Below are positions 15,844-22,696 of a DNA stretch of 22,696 bases, in pieces (the stretch's first letter is position 1; each line of letters starts with the position of its first letter). The stretch is from positions 1-22,696 of the forward strand of contig CAYZJC010000027.1 of the NCBI GenBank assembly GCA_964478775.1, given 5' to 3'. The stretch comes from PNMQ01 sp964478775 (lineage in GTDB: Bacteria; Pseudomonadota; Alphaproteobacteria; Paracaedibacterales; CAIOTO01). The notes under the pieces were generated by a model that saw only the letters and a list, made by a program, of their open reading frames with translations, was not told the DNA's origin and searched no databases. The translations under genes and the position numbers were made by a program.

Positions 15844-15928
15844 TGGTGCCTGCTGCCAGACTCGAACTGGCATGAGCTAAGCTCGGCAGATTTTAAGTCT
15901 GCTGTGTATACCATTTCACCAAGCAGGC
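15844..15928 (-). tRNA. tRNA-Leu (anticodon UAA)
   Basis: On the minus strand the acceptor arms GCCTGCT/AGCAGGC pair perfectly. The anticodon stem GCAGA/TCTGC encloses CTTAAAA, giving anticodon TAA. A long variable arm (GAGCTTAGCTC) marks a class II tRNA. The T-arm TGCCAG-TTCGAGT-CTGGCA is intact and the 3' CCA is encoded. Confidence 0.95.
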
Positions 15929-15995
15929 ACTCACTTAAGATAACCGGTTTCAAGGGTGTTTGACAACAAAATAATTTAAGAAATTGAATTTTCTT

Positions 15996-17315
15996 TTATA
16001 AGGTTTGCATCAACCCATTCACGTATGTATCAAATTCAGTTTTATGCGCAACTAAATACATATCTGTCGCTTGGACAATACCTCTGATATTTTGAGACGA
16101 CATATCATCCATACTGCTTTGATCCAAATTCAAAGGTGGGTTCCACCTTAAATATTGCCCCCCACCTCTCACATTTTGAGATTTTCCATTCACCCCTTTT
16201 GCGTTCAACATATCTTCAAGCAGCAAAGTAAAAGAGGATTGTTGGCTATTAAATACAACATTTGAAAAATGTGGCAACCATGCAAGCAATCCTGCACTCT
16301 TTACTTGGTCATAATAAATAGGTGTATTAAAACTACCCGTCCCAATAGAAAGCACCTCAAAATTTTTACCTTCTGGAAATAGGTTTAAGGCCTTGCCTAG
16401 TAGGAGAGCTGCCGGATTATTTACCCCTGTCCCCCCATCTGTATAGGTATAAGTAACAGGCAGACTACCTTTTGCATTATCTACAACTGTCATCGTGTGT
16501 GGATGAAACAATGTCTGCGCGGCAGTTGTTGAAGCAACAGCATCTACTTTCGTATAAGACTTTGTGTCCCAGCTTGATAAAGCGTCAATTCTTTGCATTT
16601 CTGTATTATACGCAAACACAACCGTTGGGCAAACAGACTGAGACATTGACAAATCACCCATGTATCTTTTAAGCTCGTTTACATAGTGCTTAGACTGATA
16701 CTTTGGCCCAAGCAAACCACCTAGAGAAAACCATGAAGGCTTAAAAATATCAATTTTATTTTGATATAAGAGCGAGAATATCTCTGCAGCTGAGTATAAC
16801 GGGGTTTTATCACTGGGGTCCTCTGGGTTTTTGGGAATGGTAAGCATTGTGGCAAGCAAGCCCCCTACTGATGTCCCCCCAATTAAATCAAATAACTCAG
16901 TGACCGGCCTTCCCGTCTGCTCTTCAATGCGCATTAAAATTCTAGCTTCAACTACACCTCTCACACCGCCGCCATCTAAGCTTAAAATACGAATTTGTCG
17001 CTCAGGGTCCTCATGCGCAATACCTGCATCAGACAATGAATCATCACTAAAACTTGCGTGAAGTGAAGACATACCAATGAGCAAAGGTCTTTTTGAAAGT
17101 TCTTGCGTGCTTAATGGCAGTGCCTCTCCATTCACATCTGAATTTCTTTTGAGTAACTCATCATTTTCTTGTATCGTCATGTCATTTGCGAAACTAAAAC
17201 TCGTTAAACCACACCCAAGGGTAAAAAAAGTTATTATTTTGCGAAAGCTGTTTGCACCTTTCCTCTGTCGAGGTTCTGTTTCTTGTGGGACAATATTATC
17301 CTTACGCTGTGGCAT
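15996..17315 (-). CDS. Exported patatin-like phospholipase
   Basis: This is a patatin-family lipid acyl hydrolase (439 aa from the ATG at 17315, fixed by AGGAGA seven bases upstream). All catalytic elements are intact: the oxyanion-hole loop DGGGVRG at 114-120, the nucleophile Ser149 in GTSVGG, and the partner Asp293 in the DGG motif (TDGGTGVNNPA). The N-terminus has an unusually long polar, basic region of about 24 residues, then a hydrophobic stretch (IITFFTLGCGLTSFSFA) with a likely cleavage site at about residue 43, and a 65-residue spacer before the catalytic domain. Export to the periplasm or beyond is inferred. Patatin-like enzymes of intracellular bacteria can attack host membranes, but some act in the cell's own lipid turnover. 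Its promoter region carries two CtrA-like boxes and is shared with the divergent gene at 17599. Confidence 0.93.
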   Translation of the reverse strand: MPQRKDNIVPQETEPRQRKGANSFRKIITFFTLGCGLTSFSFANDMTIQENDELLKRNSDVNGEALPLSTQELSKRPLLIGMSSLHASFSDDSLSDAGIAHEDPERQIRILSLDGGGVRGVVEARILMRIEEQTGRPVTELFDLIGGTSVGGLLATMLTIPKNPEDPSDKTPLYSAAEIFSLLYQNKIDIFKPSWFSLGGLLGPKYQSKHYVNELKRYMGDLSMSQSVCPTVVFAYNTEMQRIDALSSWDTKSYTKVDAVASTTAAQTLFHPHTMTVVDNAKGSLPVTYTYTDGGTGVNNPAALLLGKALNLFPEGKNFEVLSIGTGSFNTPIYYDQVKSAGLLAWLPHFSNVVFNSQQSSFTLLLEDMLNAKGVNGKSQNVRGGGQYLRWNPPLNLDQSSMDDMSSQNIRGIVQATDMYLVAHKTEFDTYVNGLMQTL

Positions 17316-17347
17316 AATGTCTCTCCTAAATATAAGTTGATAAAAAA

Positions 17348-17383
17348 ATTCTACCAAAGAAATAATTATTAACAATTCGTTAA
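17348..17383 (-). promoter_or_regulatory. Putative CtrA-type promoter of the patatin gene
   Basis: On the minus strand TTAA-CGAATTG-TTAA (17383-17369) overlaps a possible -35 (TTGTTA) that lies 16 nt before TAGAAT (17353-17348). This is the arrangement of CtrA-activated promoters. It would give a leader of about 25 nt containing the AGGAGA site. The box lacks the final C of the full consensus. Confidence 0.5.
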
Positions 17384-17418
17384 TTTTATTTCTATAATCT
17401 ATTATATACAGTAAAATA

Positions 17419-17434
17419 GTTAATAAATAGTTAA
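17419..17434 (-). promoter_or_regulatory. Distal CtrA-like box of the patatin gene
   Basis: On the minus strand TTAA-CTATTTA-TTAAC fits the full CtrA consensus and differs from the box at 15403-15418 at one position, within the spacer. A second -10-like TATAAT lies just downstream at 17406-17401, so two overlapping promoters are possible. Confidence 0.55.
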
Positions 17435-17509
17435 TTTTCATTACAACTTATTACAAGACAGAGACAATTATTCAAACTCAAAAAAAATAAAGCGTAAATT
17501 TTTCCCAAA

Positions 17510-17525
17510 GTTAACATATTTTTAA
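17510..17525 (+). promoter_or_regulatory. CtrA-like box upstream of the small exported protein gene
   Basis: GTTAA-CATATTT-TTAA is the CtrA full box read from the other strand. It lies 73 nt before the ATG at 17599. A possible promoter (TTAATG at 17537-17542, 17 nt, TATAAA at 17560-17565) sits between box and gene. Confidence 0.5.
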
Positions 17526-17598
17526 GAATCTCCATGTTAATGTAATTTCAGAAAACCTATATAAATCAGATGAAAAATTGATTTAAGGAGTATAATTT

Positions 17599-18135
17599 AT
17601 GTTATCTAGATTTTTTGCAACTGCTCTTCTTGCTACCGGTGCAATGTTATCACAAGGCTATGCAACATCACCCAATCCAACTGTAACGGCCATCACAAGC
17701 GCTAAAGGTGATGCTTACCTCGAAGCAGTGATGAAAGCTGTCAATGCGATGACCCGACGAGATTCACTTTCTGCATTCACAGCATCCTCTCTCGTGAACA
17801 CAGACCCAGCAGATGGTTACGCAAGTGTCTGCATACAAAAACTAGCAACAGGAATGTATCGTTCGCATTCTACCAACCCTGCTGCTAGCGGGGTTGTTTC
17901 AGGTGCTGGTGAACTTGCAGCTTTTGGCCCACTGTTTCAACTCAATACAAACAATAAATTTATATTGAACGTCAGTACAAACCCAGATGGTACAGGTGAA
18001 ATCAAAAGCTTTATTGGCCAAATCTTTTTAAAAGACGGTGATGGAACATCAACCTCTGATGTGGTGTGTTTTGCACGCTATCCACAAATTATGACATCTC
18101 CAATGGGAGTTTCAGCATCACCAGCCGGCAATTAA
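17599..18135 (+). CDS. Small exported protein of unknown function
   Basis: I do not recognise this 178-aa protein. It has a clear signal peptide (MLSRFFATALLATGAMLSQGYA, cleavage at about residue 22) and a strong ribosome-binding site (AAGGAG eight bases before the ATG). The mature 156 residues are polar, rich in Ser, Thr, Ala and Gly, with exactly two cysteines (in SVCIQK and VVCFAR) that could form one disulfide. Short hydrophobic strands (FILNVST, SFIGQIFL, DVVCFARY) suggest a compact beta-rich domain. It is divergent from the patatin gene across 283 nt holding CtrA-like boxes facing both ways, so the two may be co-regulated. Confidence 0.8.
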   Translation: MLSRFFATALLATGAMLSQGYATSPNPTVTAITSAKGDAYLEAVMKAVNAMTRRDSLSAFTASSLVNTDPADGYASVCIQKLATGMYRSHSTNPAASGVVSGAGELAAFGPLFQLNTNNKFILNVSTNPDGTGEIKSFIGQIFLKDGDGTSTSDVVCFARYPQIMTSPMGVSASPAGN

Positions 18136-18335
18136 ACAGATAGATGTAGCTTAAATTTGAATACACTTAAGGAACGGTGTGAAGGTTTTTCGACGCCAGT
18201 AACGACATAGCGTATACCCACAGTGTAAGGGACACGTTGTCATAGCCCACTCATATTAAAGGTCCAGAACGTAAAGGTCCCGCACACTCGCCTATTTTGT
18301 ATAAATAAATTATAGACGCGACTTGGTCTAAAGTT

Positions 18336-19463
18336 TTACAAAAAGCTTAAGGGGTCAACGTCAATGTGCACATCAACATGGCTTAAGTTCTGACAACTTT
18401 GAAGCCATAGTTTCGTAAATGCTTGAATATTCTTGCCGATATCGCTTCGAATTAAAAAACGCATGCGGTAACGTGAACGCAGCCGATACAAAGGTGCGGG
18501 TGTTGGGCCCATGACTTCGAAATCAGGGTGAGAAGGTATATGTTGAGACATCTTTCTACAGGCTTGCAAAAGGGTTTCCTCACTCAAAGAAGACACAATC
18601 AACCCAATTAACCTCGAAAAAGGGGGCATGTGTGCAACTTCTCTATCAGCCAGTTCAATATCATAAAACCCATGACGGTCATGTTCTTGCAAGGCTAGAA
18701 ATAAGGGATTATCAGGAGTAGAGGTTTGCAAGAACACGCGGCCCTTCTTATCGGCGTCTCGCCCTGCCCTTCCTGTCACTTGCGACAACATTTGAAAGGT
18801 GCGCTCGCTTGCACGCAAATCCATCATCGACAATCCCTTATCGGCATCTAAAATACCAACGCACGTAAGGTAGGGAAAGTGGTGCCCCTTCGCCAACACT
18901 TGCGTGCCCACAATAATGTCATAATCGCGATTATGAATATGTTGAAACAATTCTTTTGCGACCTTAGCGTTACTTAACATGTCACTCGAAATACACAAAA
19001 CACGGGCTTTTGAATAACGCTCTTGAACATCTTGCGTAACCTTTTCAACACCCCACCCAATATCTTTAATTGAGGAACTTTGGCAAGACGGACATTGCGA
19101 GGGTTCAGGGGTATGATACCCACAATAATGACATAAGGCTTGACTGGTGTGCTTATGCGTTGTTAAAACAACATGGCAAGCAGGGCATTCAAAACGATAT
19201 CCACACCCAAAACAAATCAACATCGGTGAAAAACCACGCCTGTTGATAAATAGCAAAATCTGCTCGCTCTTTTTTAAAGTACTGCGAATAGCTATATCTA
19301 ACTCAGGTGAAATTAAAGAATCACTGGGACAAGTCGCGCGATTCACCAAGGTCACAGTCGGTAGGTTTGCACTGTTATAACGTTCTTGTAAAAGCAGATG
19401 CTGGTATTTTCCAATGCGCACATTGTTCCACGTCTCAAGGGAAGGTGTGGCTGAACCCAACAC
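18336..19463 (-). CDS. priA: PriA C-terminal fragment (375 aa)
   Basis: This frame can start at GTG 19463, which overlaps the TAG stop of the N-terminal fragment by one base (TAGTG). It opens with LGSATPSLETW (motif III). The eight zinc-binding cysteines of the PriA cysteine-rich region are all present (CFGCGYRFECPAC, CHYCGY, CPSC), as are IIVGTQVLAKGHHFP, the GVLDAD-like segment (GILDADKGLSMMDLRASER) and QVTGRAGR. The C-terminal domain (PPFSRLIGL...GPTPAPLYRLRSRYRMRFLIR) is complete. Coupled re-initiation could make this piece, but the DEExH motif would still be lost. Confidence 0.7.
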   Translation of the reverse strand: MLGSATPSLETWNNVRIGKYQHLLLQERYNSANLPTVTLVNRATCPSDSLISPELDIAIRSTLKKSEQILLFINRRGFSPMLICFGCGYRFECPACHVVLTTHKHTSQALCHYCGYHTPEPSQCPSCQSSSIKDIGWGVEKVTQDVQERYSKARVLCISSDMLSNAKVAKELFQHIHNRDYDIIVGTQVLAKGHHFPYLTCVGILDADKGLSMMDLRASERTFQMLSQVTGRAGRDADKKGRVFLQTSTPDNPLFLALQEHDRHGFYDIELADREVAHMPPFSRLIGLIVSSLSEETLLQACRKMSQHIPSHPDFEVMGPTPAPLYRLRSRYRMRFLIRSDIGKNIQAFTKLWLQSCQNLSHVDVHIDVDPLSFL

Positions 19464-20317
19464 TACAGGGCACTCCTCACAGTAGGCACGAAGTACTGTT
19501 CTTCATCAACTATTATCAACTGCAAATCTGGCACCGGCACAAACAAAGCTGACCTTGCCCCTAAAACAACTGCAGGCCCTGGCTGCATTAATGTTTTCCA
19601 AAGCTTTCTTTTTTTAGCAGGGGTAATGTGGCTATGCCACACGAAAGGCATAACATGAAATGCTTTTTCAAACCGGTCAACAATAGCTTGCGTTAGTGCA
19701 ATTTCTGGCAATAAAACCAAGGCCTTACCACCACGTTTTAACACTTCTAATACGGCAGCAAAATAAACTTCTGTTTTGCCTGACCCTGTCACCCCATCAA
19801 GCACGAATGGGGTGTAATGGCCTATTGACTCAACAATTTTTTCATAAGCCAACATTTGTTCAGGGTTTAGTGAATTAGCTAAAGACTGTGTTGCAGGACA
19901 TAAAGGCAATGCGTCTATCACATCCTCCTTTTCAATATCCTTTAAATTAATGACCGACATTCCAAATAAATGCCCCTTGGCTATCATCGTGTAAGATGCC
20001 GCTTGCCTTAAAAAATTTTTCATTGGCGTTAAAATCGCATACGGCAAGACCTTAACCAAAGGCTTTAAGGTGTAAGTTTTCGCACTTTTCCCCTTATTTT
20101 TTTCATCTACCCTTTTTGAGCCTTGTAACGCATCTGTGGATACTTCCTTACAGGTTTCAATATATCCCAGCTGAGGTTTGCCTCGAAGATTTGCGATAAC
20201 AATTTGCCCACCTTCAAGAGGCGCGTTATGGGAATAACTTAAAGTTAAGTCAACACTAATATCTAATGTCAACACACATTCAAAAGATTGAGGAAGAGGA
20301 AGTTGGGTTGTATCCAT
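19463..20317 (-). CDS. priA: PriA N-terminal fragment (284 aa)
   Basis: This fragment contains the PriA 3'-DNA-binding domain (about residues 1-95, with LEGGQIVIANLRGKPQLGYI), the winged-helix region (about 95-145) and the first helicase lobe: Walker A GVTGSGKT at 175-182, VLLPEIALTQ at 201-210, WHS at 227-229, GARSALFVPV at 253-262 and VDEE at 270-273. Residues 274-284 are out-of-frame sequence. Without the second lobe it cannot be a working helicase. It starts 29 nt downstream of the hydrolase gene and probably belongs to the same transcript. Confidence 0.7.
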   Translation of the reverse strand: MDTTQLPLPQSFECVLTLDISVDLTLSYSHNAPLEGGQIVIANLRGKPQLGYIETCKEVSTDALQGSKRVDEKNKGKSAKTYTLKPLVKVLPYAILTPMKNFLRQAASYTMIAKGHLFGMSVINLKDIEKEDVIDALPLCPATQSLANSLNPEQMLAYEKIVESIGHYTPFVLDGVTGSGKTEVYFAAVLEVLKRGGKALVLLPEIALTQAIVDRFEKAFHVMPFVWHSHITPAKKRKLWKTLMQPGPAVVLGARSALFVPVPDLQLIIVDEEQYFVPTVRSAL

Positions 20318-20346
20318 ATTGAAAATATTATTGGAAATGAAGATTT

Positions 20347-21009
20347 TTAAACAAGTGATACTGGGGTTAAGTCAGGGCAACGCTTTTTTATATAAGCCGT
20401 TGTATGTTTAACCAGTGTTGGCATTTGATTTACAAAGAAATGATCTGCCTCAGGAATAATTTCATAGTCCACATGAATCCCTTTTTGTAGTTTAAGCTTA
20501 TTATAAAATAAGTCAACAGCGGGCTTTGGAACAATGGTATCTTGGGTGCCTTGAATAATCTGCCCTGACACCGGACACGGAGATAAAAATGAAAAATCAT
20601 AACGATTTGCAGGAGGACTAACCGCAATAAAACCTCCAAGTTCGGGGCGCCTCATTAATAGTTGCATCGCAATCCACGCACCAAAAGAAAAACCTGCCAC
20701 CCAAAATTGCCTCACATGGGGATGGTTTGTTTGAATCCAGTCAAGGGCGGCGGCGGCATCACTCAGCTCCCCCTCACCCATATCATGGGTTCCTTCAGAC
20801 TTACCAACACCTCTGAAATTAAAGCGAAGAGCTGAAAATCCGGCATCCACAAAGGTTCTATACAAAGCATACACAACCTTTGTATTCATGGTTCCGCCTC
20901 CCTTAGGGTCAGGATGCAAAACAATAACAACAGGTGAATTATTATGAGGACCTTGTTGATACTTGCCTTCTAATCGACCAGCTGAACCACTAAAAACAAC
21001 ATCAACCAT
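20347..21009 (-). CDS. Alpha/beta hydrolase
   Basis: This 220-aa cytoplasmic serine hydrolase belongs to the group related to COG2945/dienelactone hydrolase. The nucleophile elbow is G-F-S-F-G with Ser108; the acid is probably Asp157 (GTQDTIVP) and the base His190 (ADHFF). VIVLHPDPKGGGTMNTKV (28-45) supplies the oxyanion region and LRFNFRGVGKSEG (61-73) is a family hallmark. It has no signal peptide. The ATG has GAGG eight bases upstream. The substrate cannot be deduced. Confidence 0.9.
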   Translation of the reverse strand: MVDVVFSGSAGRLEGKYQQGPHNNSPVVIVLHPDPKGGGTMNTKVVYALYRTFVDAGFSALRFNFRGVGKSEGTHDMGEGELSDAAAALDWIQTNHPHVRQFWVAGFSFGAWIAMQLLMRRPELGGFIAVSPPANRYDFSFLSPCPVSGQIIQGTQDTIVPKPAVDLFYNKLKLQKGIHVDYEIIPEADHFFVNQMPTLVKHTTAYIKKRCPDLTPVSLV

Positions 21010-21088
21010 GTTTTAAACCTCTTTCATTTAACTTAACTTTAAGGTTAGCACATGGCCAATAGTCTGCCTACCCGTATTCCAACATTGA

Positions 21089-21427
21089 TTAATGCATTTT
21101 TTGACCATTTGGCACAGCTGGGTCAACAGTAATAAGGCAGATAGCGCCATTTTCATCAGAAAACCCAACAAGTAAAAATTGTGACAAAAAACCCGCAATG
21201 TTTTTCTCACCTAAATTCACACATCCCATCACTTGCTTTCCAACCAATGATTGAGGTGTATAGTGAACTGTAATTTGGGCAGAGGTTTGCAACACCCCTA
21301 TTTCTTCACCAAAATCAACCCACACTTTATAAGCTGGTTTTTTTGCCCGCTCGAACTCTTGTGCTTTTACAATCGTGCCAGACCTTAAATCTACCGCACT
21401 AAATTGTTCATATAATATATGTGTCAT
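21089..21427 (-). CDS. csaA: tRNA-binding protein, CsaA family
   Basis: This is a 112-aa single-domain protein of the tRNA-binding/EMAP-II-like OB fold. It follows CsaA almost throughout: VDLRSGTIVKAQEF, ARKPAYK-like AKKPAYKVWVDFGEEIG, LQTSAQIT, YTPQSLVGKQV, VNLGEKNIAGFLSQFLLVGF and the ending VPNGQKMH. CsaA binds tRNA and has been linked to protein-export chaperoning in Bacillus; its role here is inferred. The start at 21427 is favoured over 21448 by AAGGGG about nine bases upstream. Confidence 0.93.
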   Translation of the reverse strand: MTHILYEQFSAVDLRSGTIVKAQEFERAKKPAYKVWVDFGEEIGVLQTSAQITVHYTPQSLVGKQVMGCVNLGEKNIAGFLSQFLLVGFSDENGAICLITVDPAVPNGQKMH

Positions 21428-21506
21428 CTCATTACCCCTTATTTTCATTTCATTTATATCACAACACCAACTCAGCAGTGTTCAATAGAGTTATAGCCTT
21501 AATTTT

Positions 21507-22277
21507 TTAAGACTCTAACGCAAATGTCGCTTCAGTTACAACACGCAAAATCATTTTAATATCACGTTGTTTAGTTTTAAGTATTTTACGTGAATGATAG
21601 CCCTCACTATCCGCACCACCAGACACTTCAAAGCGACCTTGCTTAGCAGTTATTATACGGCCAACCTTCGTACCTGAATCACTGGCAAACTGATCTGCCA
21701 TTTTTCTTGCACTTTGCGTCGCCTCTTTTAGCATGCCTGGTCGATATTGGTCTAAATTTTTCAAATCCCAAGTCAAAGTCATTTCAATGTTTTGAAACAA
21801 AGTTGGGCTCTTTGCCGTTAAAGCCTTGCATTGTATGCGCAAATATTCCAGTTTTTGAATTTCATTAACATTTGTTGTGACAATATCAAAACTTGCAACT
21901 AATTGTGGCTCTTCAATTTTTTTCGAATGATACGCACCTGTTGCTTCATCTTTTACGTCAACGTATTTTTTCACTAGTGTACGCTCTATTAAGAAATTAT
22001 TTTCATTGTGGTGTAAACCTTCTTGTCTAAATAATTTCACCAACTCAGCAATACTCTGCCTTAATTCACTTTCTTTTTCTGCATTTTGCGTTATGCGAAT
22101 CATTGCTGTCGCATAGTCAGGTGCAACTTCCCGTTCACACAACCCCTTCACTTGAACACAATAACCATCCATGCGAAATTTTGTAATTCCATTTCCAACC
22201 CAATAGCCAGATAAGGCAAGGCCACCACTTACAATCAGGGCTGATAAAATACTTTGTGTAAAATTAAGAGGAAACAT
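21507..22277 (-). CDS. SIMPL-domain (DUF541) envelope protein
   Basis: This 256-aa protein has an N-terminal hydrophobic segment (about residues 7-28, SILSALIVSGGLALSGYWVG), likely a membrane anchor or uncleaved signal. A SIMPL/DUF541 domain follows: VQVKGLCEREVAPDYATAMIRI, the helix with EKESELRQSIAELVKLF, the QLVASFDIVTTNVNEIQKL strand-helix, and RKMADQFASDSGTKVGRIITAKQG with the closing strand MILRVVTEATF. SIMPL proteins lie in the periplasm or at the surface; their function is poorly defined. The ATG at 22277 is chosen because GAGG lies seven bases upstream; the ATG two codons earlier (22283) is too close to it. Confidence 0.88.
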   Translation of the reverse strand: MFPLNFTQSILSALIVSGGLALSGYWVGNGITKFRMDGYCVQVKGLCEREVAPDYATAMIRITQNAEKESELRQSIAELVKLFRQEGLHHNENNFLIERTLVKKYVDVKDEATGAYHSKKIEEPQLVASFDIVTTNVNEIQKLEYLRIQCKALTAKSPTLFQNIEMTLTWDLKNLDQYRPGMLKEATQSARKMADQFASDSGTKVGRIITAKQGRFEVSGGADSEGYHSRKILKTKQRDIKMILRVVTEATFALES

Positions 22278-22613
22278 AAACATGCCTCAAATGTGGTTCA
22301 TTATGATTGATATTGTAATTAATTCATTTGGTTCAAGCAATGCCGTAGATCAGCATATAACAACGTAGTGTAACCAGACAACAAAAAGATGAATAAGTTA
22401 ATTTTGTTTTCCACACACAATATTAAAGACATAAATTTTTGCAATATTAAGATTTATTACCTATTTTTAAAATAAGTCAGTAACCCTTAATTAAAGCAAA
22501 AATCCCCCTGCGCAATCATTAAGCTAAATTTTAATTAAATTATTTTACCGCTACCGCCCCCCGCCCATAACTTTCCACCCTTGTTCCAAGGGTGGGGGGA
22601 CACAATCCCACCT
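22278..22613. other. 336-nt AT-rich intergenic region
   Basis: The region separates the SIMPL gene (-) from the partial gene at 22614 (+). It holds AT-rich runs, a 9-bp direct repeat CAATATTAA (about 22418 and 22441), a C-rich stretch (22548-22565) and the alternative hairpins at 22575-22612. No RNA gene or coding frame was seen in the rest. Confidence 0.5.
22575..22612 (+). promoter_or_regulatory. Mutually exclusive hairpins directly before a start codon
   Basis: Segment A, CCACCCTTG (22575-22583), pairs perfectly with B, CAAGGGTGG (22587-22595), as a 9-bp stem with a 3-nt loop. The right side of B, GGTGGG (22591-22596), can instead pair with C, CCCACC (22607-22612), which ends one base before the ATG at 22614. 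The only Shine-Dalgarno-like G-rich sequence is in and just after B. The arrangement resembles a translational switch; no ligand is suggested. Confidence 0.45.
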
Positions 22614-22696
22614 ATGTCAAGCCAAACACCACCTAATGCTCCGCCTGTCCTGTTCATGCAGCAATTCATAACAGGCTATCAGATATTTCAATACGT
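22614..22696 (+). CDS. 5' end of an unidentified ORF (3' partial)
   Basis: An ATG at 22614 opens a frame without stops to the window end: 27 residues, starting MSSQTPPNAPPVLFMQQF. It is preceded by an AT-rich region and the hairpins described at 22575-22612 rather than a standard ribosome-binding site. It is too short to identify, and the open frame could be chance. Confidence 0.4.
   Translation, partial: MSSQTPPNAPPVLFMQQFITGYQIFQY

Larger units (their letters stand above)
18336..20317 (-). pseudogene. priA: priA, disrupted by an internal deletion with frameshift
   Basis: PriA is the DEExH helicase that restarts stalled replication forks. The two halves of the protein lie in different frames. 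The first frame (from 20317) runs through VDEE of helicase motif II and then reads eleven unrelated residues to a TAG at 19463-19465. The family sequence resumes in another frame at VLRAY...CPVVLGSATPSLE from about 19496. Compared with E. coli PriA (from memory), about 19 codons after DEE are missing, including the His of DEExH and the SYKQ...Y.ARD block; the two leftover bases CA may be the start of that His codon. This implies a deletion of about 55 bp near 19496/19497. Both halves are otherwise well conserved, so the lesion is recent or is an assembly error. Confidence 0.85.

Noticed and set aside
15978..15995. AAGAAA/TTTCTT inverted repeat just after the patatin stop codon
   Set aside because: The stem is only A/T-rich pairs without a proper T-run on the minus strand; too weak to call a terminator.
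18136..18335. Gap between the small exported protein and priA
   Set aside because: No terminator, RNA gene or repeat above background was found in these 200 nt.
22407..22415. TTTTCCACA as a DnaA box and possible origin
   Set aside because: A single one-mismatch copy without a cluster, DnaA-trio region or origin-linked genes.
22614..22696. Possible SecB N-terminus
   Set aside because: The spacing of Pro, Leu and aromatic residues faintly recalls SecB, but 27 residues without the PNAP-type motif are not enough.

Overview
This AT-rich window looks like chromosomal DNA of an alphaproteobacterium, probably a host-associated or intracellular one (Holosporales- or Rickettsiales-like). That placement is inference. 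It rests on a zinc-less ribosomal protein S4 of alphaproteobacterial type, a GCS2-type glutamate-cysteine ligase, the mutY/DUF721 (DciA-like) pairing, a CDP-alcohol phosphatidyltransferase overlapping an AI-2E/PerM-family gene, and TTAA-N7-TTAA motifs matching the binding site of the cell-cycle regulator CtrA. No phage, insertion sequence, CRISPR array or plasmid function was seen.

Layout. 1-430: the 3' end of a gene with an in-frame 27-bp tandem repeat. 504-3322: mutY (-) divergent from a DciA-like gene and gshA (+). 3352-7126: a minus-strand block of core genes, in transcription order ndk, CDP-alcohol phosphatidyltransferase, AI-2E/PerM, rpsD with its own promoter and terminator, and map with a His-rich N-terminus. 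7315-10345: Lrp/AsnC regulator, secreted lytic transglycosylase and CPA2 antiporter, all minus. 10627-14879: two outer-membrane beta-barrel genes, tRNA-Arg(CCG), ruvA, an unknown serine/proline-rich exported protein and a HIT protein. 14880-15467: a 588-nt gap with an orphan terminator. 15468-18135: an accessory-looking block with a stand-alone cyclic-nucleotide-binding protein, tRNA-Leu(UAA), an exported patatin-like phospholipase and a small exported protein of unknown function. 18336-22277: a minus-strand cluster of SIMPL protein, CsaA-like tRNA-binding protein, alpha/beta hydrolase and a broken priA. 22614-22696: the first codons of an unidentified ORF behind two mutually exclusive hairpins.

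Most interesting points. (1) The three protein genes of the 15.4-18.1 kb block all have CtrA-like boxes upstream, two of them with nearly identical spacers. This suggests that an exported patatin phospholipase, a small exported protein and a cyclic-nucleotide sensor may be switched on together in a cell-cycle- or stage-dependent way. (2) priA has lost about 19 codons and its frame right at the DEExH helicase motif. (3) A switch-like pair of alternative hairpins ends just before the start codon at 22614. Much of the remaining content is ordinary housekeeping.
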